Shown in pieces: positions 31,829 to 42,261 of a DNA stretch of 62,108 bases. A model generated the notes under the pieces. It was not told the origin of the DNA. It did no database searches and worked only from the letters and a program-made list of their open reading frames with translations. Where the stretch lies: positions 93,861 through 155,968 of the forward strand of contig JAAOMT010000088.1 of the NCBI GenBank assembly GCA_016748015.1, written 5' to 3'. This DNA comes from Geosiphon pyriformis. Taxonomy: Eukaryota > Glomeromycota > Glomeromycetes > Archaeosporales > Geosiphonaceae. A program made the position numbers and the translations under genes. The number at the start of each line of letters is the position of its first letter. Position 1 is the stretch's first letter.

Positions 31829-34606
31829 TGAGTGAGGGGTAGAGATGCCGAACATGCACCTATACTATCCACTTTGGCCGAAAGGCCCAGAATTGTTTCC
31901 ATTAGACACTTCATGCTGTCTTCCAGCTTAGACACTGAAAACATATTGAAAGACACCGCTTCTGCAACATTCCCACCACTAGTGGATGCACCTGAACTCT
32001 CACTCATTACTACATCCGCCTCTTGATCCTGTGATGAAGGGGTCACCAATGGCTGACATTCAGGGTTAGGCTGGGGAACCGTTGGTCCGAGTGCATCCAA
32101 CCTCTTAGCCAGCTTATTAACTTGCTCCGCAAGGCTGGCGAGACTGTGCTCAAGAGCGGCGAACCTATTGTTGACTTCCATCATAACCAGTAGGGATGGC
32201 CTCATCTCCGAAGAGGAGCCATTATCCACCAAAACATTCTGACTAGAGAGAGGAAGCAAAGAAGACCCACTGTTACCAGACAAAATTAGAGATATTATTT
32301 AGCATGAAATTATCTTATAATTCCTATCATTAATTAGCATATATTATCGTTTCAAATGATCACTTATTATATTAGCAAAAATGTCCGAAATTATCATTTA
32401 ATTAATAACCCAAATTGTACACAACACAAATGTAACCTAATTGCGATGATCAATCATGCAATACCCCGAACTATGTAATATTCAGAAGTTTGCCGAAATT
32501 TGTAGAAATTTGCTGAAATAATTGATAGTTCACCAAAATATCTAATAGTTCGCCGAAATAACTTGTAGTTTGCCGAAATGTATCTTTAGTTCAGCGAAAT
32601 TGTAGAAAATAGTAAAGTTCAAGTTCATAGAATAGTGTTACAATAAGTTGTATAAAAGAAGAGCTTCTCTCTTTGAGAAAATGTATCTTACTTTAGATTT
32701 ATCTCTTAAAACTGTTCCTATACACACAAAAAGAAATAAGTATCAAATAATTTAAAAAACCAAATTCTTTAATTATTGTACTTAGAAAATCCCCAAAACT
32801 CAACTAACATTTCGAAATTGATTAGCTACCAATTTTAGTAAACTGTTAGTGACTCCAGGCCTGAATAGAAAACGTTTCTCTTGACAAAATTCTATTTCTT
32901 TTACATTTCTTTTATTTTTCTTTTCTTTTCTTATTACAATCATTAGGGTAGCCTACAGATGAGATTCCTGTAAAAGAGTTGACTTTTACAGCAAAGTAAC
33001 TATACATTTTAGTGAGCTTCCAGACAAGCAATTCCTGGAAAAGAGTTAACGTTTACTACAACATAACTACACAAAGTAACTGGCAAGGAATTGGCTATTC
33101 CACTTATTAGCCCAGCAGTTCAAATTATAGGAGATAATTTGAAGTCAAAAATTCAGTTACTGGAGGTTCAACCACATCCAGAAAATGTGAATTCACAGCA
33201 AATAAGTATCAACAACATTACAGAAAAGAGACCCAAAAACCTCCGGTAACACCGCGAGCAACCTTCGCCCATAAGAAACCACCAAAAGAGACCGGACGAG
33301 CAATTGGAGCTAAGCACTTGGCATAGATGATTGCCAGCCTGCTTTTATCTGTATCCGAGAAAACCCTATACAGCAAACTACCAGAGGAAAATTTCCTACC
33401 AACTGCACAACCCAATGACATGTAACCCAACTTCTCACACTTGGCGCATTTAGCAGAAATGAGACAAGACCAGCGGAGATTGGCATTCCTAAGTACTGGC
33501 GTCATTCCCACAGCAGCATCCAATGACTCAGCAGAGTCGAAGCAAACAACAGCACACCTGGCCCGAGCATATGTAACAAAATGACGATCAATGACGCATG
33601 TCTTCCTATCCACAGATCTAACAAAATCCCAGATATTATGAGCATTGGTCCCCATTGGTAATGTGTAAAGCAGCGCCCTATGTCAGTCTCTTGCATTCCA
33701 TGCCTCCTTGTCCAAAACAGCCTTAGCCACTCGTACAGCATCTTTCCCGATTAGAATGGACCACTCAGCTGCGACCAAATCAGCCTGATCCGATTGCTCG
33801 AATTCCACTACTGCCTTCTGCCACAGCCCGATTAACTGCATCTTGATTGCCTTAATAACTCCAAACTCGGATAGTGCAGCATGCACAGCCTCAGCCAATG
33901 TTCTAATTGGAATTTCTTTTATGACCACAGCCCGATCTGATTGCCCAGATGATTTTTTGAGATCGGTGTTTACTAAGATCTTTGCACTCGCAGCTTTATC
34001 AGTAGCTTTTATTAGACTCAATTCGGAAGTGAATGTCGCTCTGATAATCCCAGCAAATTTTGAGGGGGTAGACACCCCCCCCCCAAAACCATTGATTCCT
34101 GAAAATAAACTCCTGATCTTTCTGAGCTTTTCCTGGGCCAAATTTCCTTCTACTGCTTTCAGATCTAAATCCAAAGCAAACAACTTTCTAACAGAAACAT
34201 TGACCAGGTTTTTAAGAGAAGGGGGAAGCACCAGAGGGACATCCAGAAGAACATCATCATTATCATTGCCATCCAGGAAGTTGATCTTTCTCAAAAGCTT
34301 TCTCAATGCTTTCCTAGTTGTCACCCACAAATCTTTTGGCATTTGATCCAAATCTTCACCAACAAGCGCACCACTTACACCATAATCGAAACTTGTTTCC
34401 TCTACAAGACACTCTTCTTCCATATCAACACTGTCAGATTCTGTGGTATCACCAGTCTCCGAATCCCATGAATGACCACTTTGCATCTTAGCAGAACCCT
34501 TTTTAGCACTAACATTGTCTTCAAAAACACTGTCTCTTCTCTTTTTTCTTGACAGAACAGCCTTGAAACCATTCACAGAGCCAGAACTTTCAACTGTCTT
34601 TTTCAT
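31825..34606 (-). pseudogene. LINE ORF1 protein, one nonsense codon and one LTR insertion
   Basis: Parts: 34606-33683, then a TGA (33682-33680 region) in place of an Arg CGA, then 33655-33256 in the same frame, the LTR at 33251-32271, and the C-terminus 32270-31825. Features: a basic N-terminus (LSRKKRRDSVFE), an acidic middle, SVRKLFALDLDLKAVEGNL, RRM-like ALSEFGVIKAIKMQLIGLW and DAVRVAKAV, a knuckle-like CAKCEKLGYMSLGC, and a heptad-like helix (LEHSLASLAEQVNKLAKRLD) after the insertion. Removing 985 bp (LTR plus one 4-bp flank) puts both halves in frame (the remaining offset 387 is a multiple of three). The stop TGA at 31827-31825 overlaps the likely ORF2 ATG. Confidence 0.8.
32271..33251 (-). 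repeat. Solo LTR inserted in LINE ORF1
   Basis: 981 bp with perfect 7-bp inverted ends (TGTTACC at 32271; GGTAACA ending 33251). Flanks are CCAC (32267-32270) and CCGC (33252-33255), a 4-bp target duplication with one transition. It is the same family as 52763-53727 in reverse orientation (shared blocks such as TCAACTCTTTTACAGGAATC-type and GTAGGCTACCCTAATGATT on minus). Its interior has a run of imperfect repeats around AGTTCGCCGAAATAACT (32485-32600). No second LTR or internal coding region is nearby. Confidence 0.85.
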
Positions 34607-34859
34607 GACAGCAATACTAGGGCCAACAACGGCCTTGTAATCAAGCAGAAATGGTTTGGATTTATCGTACTGAATGGTAAAAAACTTCTTTCAAAAAACT
34701 TTTGACTCTTTTTTGGGATTTGTGGAAGAATGAGAGAAAAAAGTTTTTAGTAACCAAATAAGTCTTTTATAATAAATATATAAATTAAATAATTGACAAA
34801 AATAGTGTTTTCAGTTTTATATAGTTTAATAAATAGTAAAACTTTTTAAATTAATAATA

Positions 34860-35690
34860 CTATATATTTTTTCAGTAATACTAGTACTATAGCTAACATA
34901 AGTAATTAAATATTCTTAATTATCAAATCTAATTTGTAATAAAACAGCTTTTAGTGCATTTTTTGAATCATTTATAACAATAATAAAATGTTTATTGAAG
35001 TTTAAGTAAATTAAAATTGGTGTTTTTATAAGTTGTTATTTAAGATAATTAAAATTTTCTTGTTAATTAGTCTTTTATAAGTACAAAACATGTTTTAATA
35101 ATAGGTGATAAAAAAATTTGGCAATATTAAAGAAATTTTTAACAAATTGGCAATAGTATTTGATTAGTTTTAAAAAAAATTTTAGTTTTTGTAAATTGGT
35201 TGGAGCAAAAAAATTTTTAACCTTTTGAATTTTGTTAAAATTTGGTTTTATTTTATTTTTGCTGATAATATATTCAAAAAATTTTAGCTTGGTTTTTTTA
35301 AAAAACATTTGTTAAGATTAAGTTTTAATCCTAAATTCTAGAGACAATTAAAGACTTGTTGGAGATAACACAGAAGATTTCAAAAAATTCTCTTGTATAT
35401 AACATCTATAAGACATTAAAATATAGTTAATGCATTATAAAATTCAAAAAACATTACATTAAATTCGAAATTTTTATCTCAGATGATTAATGTTATTTTT
35501 TTTTGTTTAAGAAATTCATTTCAACTTGCTAATATTTGTTGGTTAAATCTAAGGATAAAAACTATTTTTTATTTTCTAAATTATCCAGAATTTTCTAAAT
35601 AAGAAGAGTCAAATAACCATCTCTTTAAATTATACTATTATGTTTTTGATAATCTGCATAGAAACAAATTTTTTTATTTTTTTTGGTAAT
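34860..35690 (-). mobile_element. Gypsy RT relic, minus strand
   Basis: Leftward order: fingers (about 35660), palm (FLSLDLTNKY then QVEMNFLNK, 35580-35500) and thumb/connection (KLKFFEYIISKNKIKPNF, LKFFLKLIKYYCQFVKNF, 35300-35130). Many stops. The region 34771-34860 between it and the LINE is AT-rich. Confidence 0.6.
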
Positions 35691-35699
35691 TAATATAAC

Positions 35700-37520
35700 A
35701 AATAAAACCAGAAGCTTAGCAAGTTAAATTTTTTACTTCACTGTTTTTTAGTTTTAATTCTGTGTAAAAAAACTTTATTTCTAATTTTAAATTTATTAAT
35801 GACAAGTGGCAATTTTTTATTATGCTATTTTTTTTATTGTGCTTAAAAGTGTTTAATATAGATAACTATAATTTGTTATTTTTTTTTTAGCATATTGAAA
35901 AAAGTATAAACTCTTTATTAAAATGGTTTTTAAAAGTTTTTTTTGTAATTGATTGTACTAAATATGTTTTTATAATAAAATTAATTGGTAATGTTGTTGT
36001 TTTTTCATATATTAATTCAAATAGTATATGTTTTGTAATATCTTGTTTTAATATTCTGTAGACTAATAATACTAATAGAATAAAAATATCCTATTTCTGT
36101 TCAAAATTAGTTAAGATTTGGTTAATAATTCACATAGTGTTCAGTTGAATTGTTCTACTAATTTATTTATTTATGAGTAATAGAATAATGATAATAGTTT
36201 TTTAATATTAAATTGTTTACAAATTTTTTGTATTAGATTGTTTATAAAATATGTTTTTTGATTAGATAAGAGTTTGATTGAACATCTATGTCTACAAATA
36301 ATGTTTTTATAGATAAAATTGGCTACTAATTTTGTATTTATATATTAAATAACTCTAATTTCAGATCATTTGGTAAAATAATCTATTGTAATTGTAATAT
36401 AATAGTTTTCTTGAATAATAATAAGCAATTGTTTTTTAAATTGTACTGTTTTTTCTTAAATATGTTGATAAAACTGTATGCATATTGTATAAAATTGTTT
36501 TTTTATTTTGTTGAACTAATCTGAGTAAATTTATTAAGTTTTGGCAATTTTAATAATAGATTTTATTGTGGTAAATATAATATTGTTTTGCTTGGTTTTG
36601 TAATCAGTGTTTTTTAAAGACCAATTTTTTAGCATATTAAGAGTCTTAAAATAATTTTTGATATTGTTTTAGTTTTTGGAATTTATTGTTTTGTTGCTAA
36701 TTTATTTATTAAGTTGGTTGGATATTGGTATTAATTTTAATTTTGCCTTATTCTAAAAAGACTATCAATATTTGTATGTAATTTTTTTAGTTTGTAATAA
36801 ACAATATATTTGTAATTGGCTAAGAAATTAGTCTATTAAGATTGGTTTATATTAAGTTTAAAACTTGTTTTATTAAGCTATTTGAGGACAATATTATTAG
36901 TAATAATGTTAAATTAAAAGTTATTTTGAAAATATTATTAAAAGTGTTTAAAAGTCTAGATAATAGCTATTGCTTTTAATTTAATAAAGCCATATTTGGT
37001 TTTCGTGAATTTGAGTATTTTGTTAGTATAAGCAATAATTTGTTCATTGTTATTGTTATCTAATTGTATTAAAATAACACTAAATATTATATATGAAACA
37101 TTAATGACTAGTTAAAACTATTTGTTGAAGTTTGTATAAGCAAAAACTGAAGTAGTAGTTAATTTTTTTTTAGAGTGTTAAAAGCTTTTTGTTGAACTAG
37201 AATTCATTAGTATTTTATATTTTTGTTGGTTAAATAGTTAAGTGGTTTAACAATTTCTGAAATCTTTTGATAAATTTCTAATAATAAGAGACTAATCTTA
37301 TAAATCCTCTTAATTCAATAGTATTGCAGAGAATTTAGAAGTTTTTTATAATGTTAATAGTTTCTAAATTGGATTGAATTCTATTTTTGCTAAAAATATG
37401 TTCAAAAAAAATTAAACTTATTTTTTCAAATTGGTATTTTTTAATATTTAGTTTTAATTTTGCTTTCTATAATTATTAAAAAACTTATAGATAAATTAAA
37501 TGAGCTTTAAAAGTTAAAAA
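35700..37520 (-). mobile_element. Gypsy relic, RT thumb to post-integrase, minus strand
   Basis: Near 37260 the minus strand reads LRGFIRLVSYYQKFIKRF (RT thumb), near 36990-36900 an RNase H-like part, 36400-36240 integrase core pieces, and near 35790 a post-integrase strip (NKFKIRNKVFLHRIKTKK). Highly AT-rich and frameshifted. It ends where the LTR at 37529 begins. Confidence 0.55.
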
Positions 37521-37528
37521 ATAAATAT

Positions 37529-38031
37529 TGTTACCCAAGTAAAAAAACCAAAAAGCTATGGGAAAATGTAACAAAGAAACATGACAAAAAAAGTACAGTA
37601 CAATTCAAAATAATATAGAACAAATGTGAACAATAATGAGCAGTAGCTAACAATAACAAATAATAGCTAGCAATAATGAGCAATAGATAGCAATAACAAG
37701 CAATAGCTAGCAATAATGAGTAATAGCTAACAATAATAAAACAATAGCTAGCAATAGTGAAGCAATTGGAAGCAATCCTGTAAAACCAAAAGAATGTATA
37801 AAAGCAAGTAGTTGTAAAAGTTGAAAAGACAGAGTTAGTTAGTAATCAATTTTACTTTGTATTCTACTTATTATATATCCATAGTCCAAAATACAATAAT
37901 TATCAAAAACAAAATCCAATTTACCAATTCATGTTCTCCAATTTTATGGATTTTAATTAAAATTAAAATTAGTATTTTCTATCTTTGTTTTGGGACAGAT
38001 ACATTAGCATAAACGCCTCAAACTCCTAACA
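37529..38031 (+). repeat. 5' LTR of the Gypsy element
   Basis: 503 bp, starts TGTTACCC and ends CCTAACA. Its middle (about 37627-37770) is a short tandem array of units like GCAATAGCTAGCAATAATGA. Matches 46266-46771. Confidence 0.8.
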
Positions 38032-38052
38032 ATTTGGACCAATCGCTCTTGA
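38032..38052 (+). promoter_or_regulatory. Candidate primer binding site
   Basis: ATTTGGACCAATCGCTCTTG follows the LTR end. It starts with TTTGG as expected for a tRNA 3' CCA complement, and its complement can be read as acceptor stem plus T-arm of a tRNA; the particular tRNA was not identified. Confidence 0.45.
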
Positions 38053-38076
38053 TCATGGCAATTAATAGGAACTAAT

Positions 38077-38112
<36 letters not shown>

Positions 38113-38888
38113 NNNNNNNNNNNNNNNNNNNNNNNNNNNNNNNNNNNNNNNNNNNNNNNNNNNNNNNNNNNNNNNNNNNNNNNNNNNNNNNNNNNNNNNN
38201 NNNNNNNNNNNNNNNNNNNNNNNNNNNNNNNNNNNNNNNNNNNNNNNNNNNNNNNNNNNNNNNNNNNNNNNNNNNNNNNNNNNNNNNNNNNNNNNNNNNN
38301 NNNNNNNNNNNNNNNNNNNNNNNNNNNNNNNNNNNNNNNNNNNNNNNNNNNNNNNNNNNNNNNNNNNNNNNNNNNNNNNNNNNNNNNNNNNNNNNNNNNN
38401 NNNNNNNNNNNNNNNNNNNNNNNNNNNNNNNNNNNNNNNNNNNNNNNNNNNNNNNNNNNNNNNNNNNNNNNNNNNNNNNNNNNNNNNNNNNNNNNNNNNN
38501 NNNNNNNNNNNNNNNNNNNNNNNNNNNNNNNNNNNNNNNNNNNNNNNNNNNNNNNNNNNNNNNNNNNNNNNNNNNNNNNNNNNNNNNNNNNNNNNNNNNN
38601 NNNNNNNNNNNNNNNNNNNNNNNNNNNNNNNNNNNNNNNNNNNNNNNNNNNNNNNNNNNNNNNNNNNNNNNNNNNNNNNNNNNNNNNNNNNNNNNNNNNN
38701 NNNNNNNNNNNNNNNNNNNNNNNNNNNNNNNNNNNNNNNNNNNNNNNNNNNNNNNNNNNNNNNNNNNNNNNNNNNNNNNNNNNNNNNNNNNNNNNNNNNN
38801 NNNNNNNNNNNNNNNNNNNNNNNNNNNNNNNNNNNNNNNNNNNNNNNNNNNNNNNNNNNNNNNNNNNNNNNNNNNNNNNNNNNNNNNN
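38113..38888. other. Assembly gap (776 N) after a poly-T run
   Basis: N run preceded by about 34 T (38079-38112). It hides part of the Gypsy leader just upstream of gag; gap size may be nominal. Confidence 0.99.
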
Positions 38889-38898
38889 AGAAGGAAAC

Positions 38899-40200
38899 AT
38901 GTCAACTTGGGAACAACCACTAACATAAAACCCAGCAAAATTAGCATCTCCTTTGATAGAAAGAACAGCTATCTTACAACCTATTGGTTCAAATGACAAA
39001 GGGAAAAAACCAGCATTAGCACCCAAAGAACACTTGAATACACAGACACCAATCCCCTTAAACATAACCAATAACACCCCATCTATTAACTGAATCATGG
39101 CTTACTGAGATATTGCTAAATTGGAGAAATTCTCTAGTGAAGAAGATAACACATATTCTTGGATTGCAGATGCCGAAAAAGCAATTACCACTAATGGTTG
39201 AGACAACAATCACACAATTCAGACACTGGCATTTTTTCTGATTGGAACTACCAATTCATGGTATCAAAGTCTTGCAGAGAAACCTACCTCTTTTACAGAG
39301 TTTAAACTCGCATTTCTGCAATACTTTTGTGATCTTAATACACTTATCTGATTGCAAAATCAATTCAGTATAATAAAATAAAATGACCATAAAGCAATAA
39401 CTACTTATCTTGAAAGATTTAATCAGGTTCTTTGACAAATCCTAACTATCGAGCAAAATTATTATACCACCACACAAGTCCTCAATCAATTTATTAAAAG
39501 ACTAAAAAGCAGTCTCCTAAGATCTATATGACTTCGCCATCCAACAAATCTACAAGAAGCAGTCACTCTTGCTCACAATTTTGAATCTGCAGAACAAAAA
39601 GCAAATCATACTCAAGCTGTAAATTTAGCCATCAATGGAACTTCTGACATCGATACAAAAATAACTCAATTAAGTAAGAAATTAACTTAGAAAATTGAGG
39701 GATTCTTAGCCAAAACCACAGGAACTTACCAACTACTACAACAAAGAGAAAATAACAACAATAGCAGATACCCACAGCAACAATCTTGGAGATCCAATCC
39801 TTACAACTGTTACTACTGCCAGAAACTTGAACACATTGCCCGTGACTGTAGAAAGAAGATAATGGACCAAATTCAAAGAAACCAATACCAGTAATCAAGA
39901 TATCAGCAAAACATGATATCCCAATATTCCATATCTCAAAATCAACCACTTCAGCATGCACAACAAGTCCTGTACACTCAACCACCACCCCAGAATTATT
40001 ATCAACTATCACCAATAACACAAGCAATCTCTTACTATCAAACTCCTCCTTACAGCCAGCTTAGACCTTGAGCCATAGATTATAATCAGGGATAGAGAAA
40101 TCCCAACAACAATCAGGTGCAAACCAACAGTAGACCATCTCAACCAATCCCTTACAGTCCTGTTCAATTTCAATTAGCACCAACTAGATACCCGAATTAA
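38899..40200 (+). pseudogene. Gypsy Gag polyprotein part
   Basis: From ATG at 38899 (MSTWEQPL, right after the gap) one frame runs through a matrix/capsid-like region (DIAKLEKFSSEEDNTYSWIA, LAFFLIGTTNSWYQSLAEKP, FKLAFLQYFCD, VLNQFIKRLKSSLL; 39110-39540), a Gln/Asn-rich linker, and a CCHC knuckle (CYYCQKLEHIARDC, 39808-39849). These are the retrotransposon gag capsid and nucleocapsid. Stops are scattered (first TAA at about 38926, a Trp position). The frame equals that of the protease ORF downstream. Confidence 0.85.
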
Positions 40201-40251
40201 GCTTCCTACTTCAGTTTTATAGAAGACCAGGGTTTTGATAAATCTACATCT

Positions 40252-41155
40252 GTGGAAGGAAGAGATGTAGAACAAATCTCTCAACCTTCCAAGCCAACAA
40301 AAAGCAATATTTCACCAGCCACTATTACTAAGGACATCACTCTAGCCACCATATTTCTTTTTGACATCAATAATTTGAACACTCATAGCCTTTTTAATGG
40401 AGCAGTCATCAATCAGGATAAACCAATAATGGCCCTATACACCAATGCCAGAGTCAGAAGAATAGACATTAAATTAATCCTGAATAGCAGATTAGCCAGT
40501 AGCATAATCATGAAGCAGCTCATAGACCAACTAGGTTACCAAGTAGACTGTACCACTACTGTCCAGATCATTACAGTGGATGGAAACACAAAAATCCCAA
40601 TAGAAGAAATTGACAACTTCTTTTTCAAGATTAATGAAATTCAGATCCCTACCAAGGTCTTCATCATAAAAGCTATTCAATATCAAGCTCTAGTAGGAAA
40701 TAATTGGTTGTTAAAAGCCAATGCTACTTTCAACAGGAACACCCAAGAACTTTAACTCATGTTTAACAAACAGCATGCCCAAGTCCCAGCTATGTGTGGA
40801 CACTTTAAAACCCAATATACTGAAAAACCTCTTATTGAATTCAAAGACACACCACTACTACCAACTATCAAAATCTATCAGGTTTCATAAACAGACAATT
40901 ATTGAACTGAACTACTCCTACCACCAACCTGGGAAGAAAAAAGAAAAGGCAGAGCTAAAGAAAAACCCCAATTGTCATTATTAGGATACATAATTTCAGA
41001 CCAAAGAAACCTATTTTATCAATCTCCAAGACTAATATGTGTTAATTGTGGAAAAAAGCTATCCATTATGGGCACATATATTGGAGACAATAAAGAATGG
41101 CCCATTGTTATCAAATACTACTGTAGATCTTGTTTACTGGAAAGATTTAGATGAC
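40252..41155 (+). pseudogene. Gypsy protease region with zinc-binding module
   Basis: Continues the Gag frame. The retropepsin-like fold reads SSIIMKQLIDQLGYQVDC, VQIITVDGNTKIPIEEI, YQALVGNNWLLKANATF (40490-40735). The active-site triad expected as D-S/T-G just before SSII reads N-S-R (about 40480-40490), so the catalytic Asp is lost. Beyond a stop at 40753 the frame continues to a four-Cys module (CVNCGKKLSIMGTYIG... CRSC, about 41036-41135), a zinc ribbon-like insertion before the dUTPase-like part that I recognise from Rhizophagus Gypsy elements. Confidence 0.75.
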
Positions 41156-41879
41156 CGAAATAACAAGACAAGTAGGATTACATGCCATGCCTCGCATGTG
41201 ATGAGATCCTGCCTGATAAAAGACTCTGGAATAATGTGCCTGACAGAGGAAGAACATGTGACAAAGCTTGTCAGTACACCTATTAATCAACAATTGGGTA
41301 CGAAAAAAAACCCTCATTGAAGACACTTAGAAACAAGCACTCAATAGACTGAATAGTTATCCACACAATGATCACAAAATTTGAAGAATGGCAAGCACCA
41401 AAGCTGAAAGCACTATGCCCAAAGAAATATAAGAAATCAAAAACAACCCTTGGATGCCTGAATATAATAGATCCAACTACTCTGCAGATAATTTTGTCAC
41501 AGATGACTCCAATGCATTTCAGAACTGATATTAAGAATTGGTTCTGATCTGAAAAGAGCAAGAACAGTGACTAGTTAATCTAAATACCAAACTATGTGAT
41601 TACTGCTTAATTTCTTACTACTTCTAATACTGCAATGAGTGTGATCTCATATTCAACCTGCCTCCCAAAATTCTATACCCAATCACCAAATTACCTGAGC
41701 CTAAGAAAAAAAAGGAATTATTTGCCAAGGACATGTTATTTCAAGAGCCAAATTAGACTACCAAAATAGAACAATACTTTGCGTATTCTGATTTCTCCAA
41801 AGAATTAGAATTAAAATAGCACAGTAACAACAATGAAGGAATATGTCCTGAAAAAGCACATAAACCTAATACAAGTTTT

Positions 41880-42260
41880 GACTTAAGATATCTTGGACAA
41901 TTACTCATAGTTATAGCCCCACATTCCCTGGTAAAAATAGATCTCAAAATAGCGCTAGAAATTTCTGTTAGTACTATGGTACAAGTAGTATCTAGATCGA
42001 GCCTTGTAAAGAAAAGAATCGACATAAAAGGAGGAATTATTGATGCCAAATATATGAGAAACATCATTTTAATGCTACAGAACAATTAAGATAAGTCCTA
42101 CAAAATCAAATCCCATGAAAAGATTGTTCAAGCCATCTTCTTATCTTTAGTCAAAATACTTCAACTAGCCTTAGTTATTATTTGATAAAAATTAAGCTTT
42201 ACTGCCCAAGAAATCAAAAAGTTTGGCTCAAGTAGAAAAGAGAATGTAATAGTCAATTTT
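41880..42260 (+). pseudogene. dUTPase-like domain within the Gypsy polyprotein
   Basis: One frame gives KIDLKIALEI, VSRSSLVKKRIDIKGGIIDA (motifs 2 and 3 of trimeric dUTPases: P-R-S-G-L and G-V-I-D-x-x-Y-x-G), KYMRNIILMLQNN, KSHEKIVQAIF (motif 4, R-I-A-Q-L-I) and KKFGSSRKENVIVNF (motif 5, G-G-F-G-S-T-G). Order and spacing match the dUTPase fold, which hydrolyses dUTP to dUMP and pyrophosphate. It lies between the zinc module and RT. Catalytic-motif Asp of IID is kept, but several motif glycines are Arg/Lys/Glu and two stops interrupt it, so it is inactive here. Confidence 0.72.
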
Positions 42261-42261
42261 A

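Larger units (their letters stand above)
27015..34770 (-). mobile_element. Full-length LINE with RNase H, minus strand
   Basis: From right to left: 5' leader (34770-34607), ORF1 (34606-31825, split by a solo LTR), ORF2 (31828-27140: AP endonuclease, RT, RNase H, C-terminal region) and the 3' tail (27130-27018) ending in an A run (T run on plus). Without the inserted LTR it is about 6.8 kb. GC is visibly higher than in neighbouring relics. Confidence 0.85.

Noticed and set aside
38004-39098. Long minus-strand ORF across the N gap
   Set aside because: Most of it is N; the readable part is antisense to the Gag start on the plus strand.
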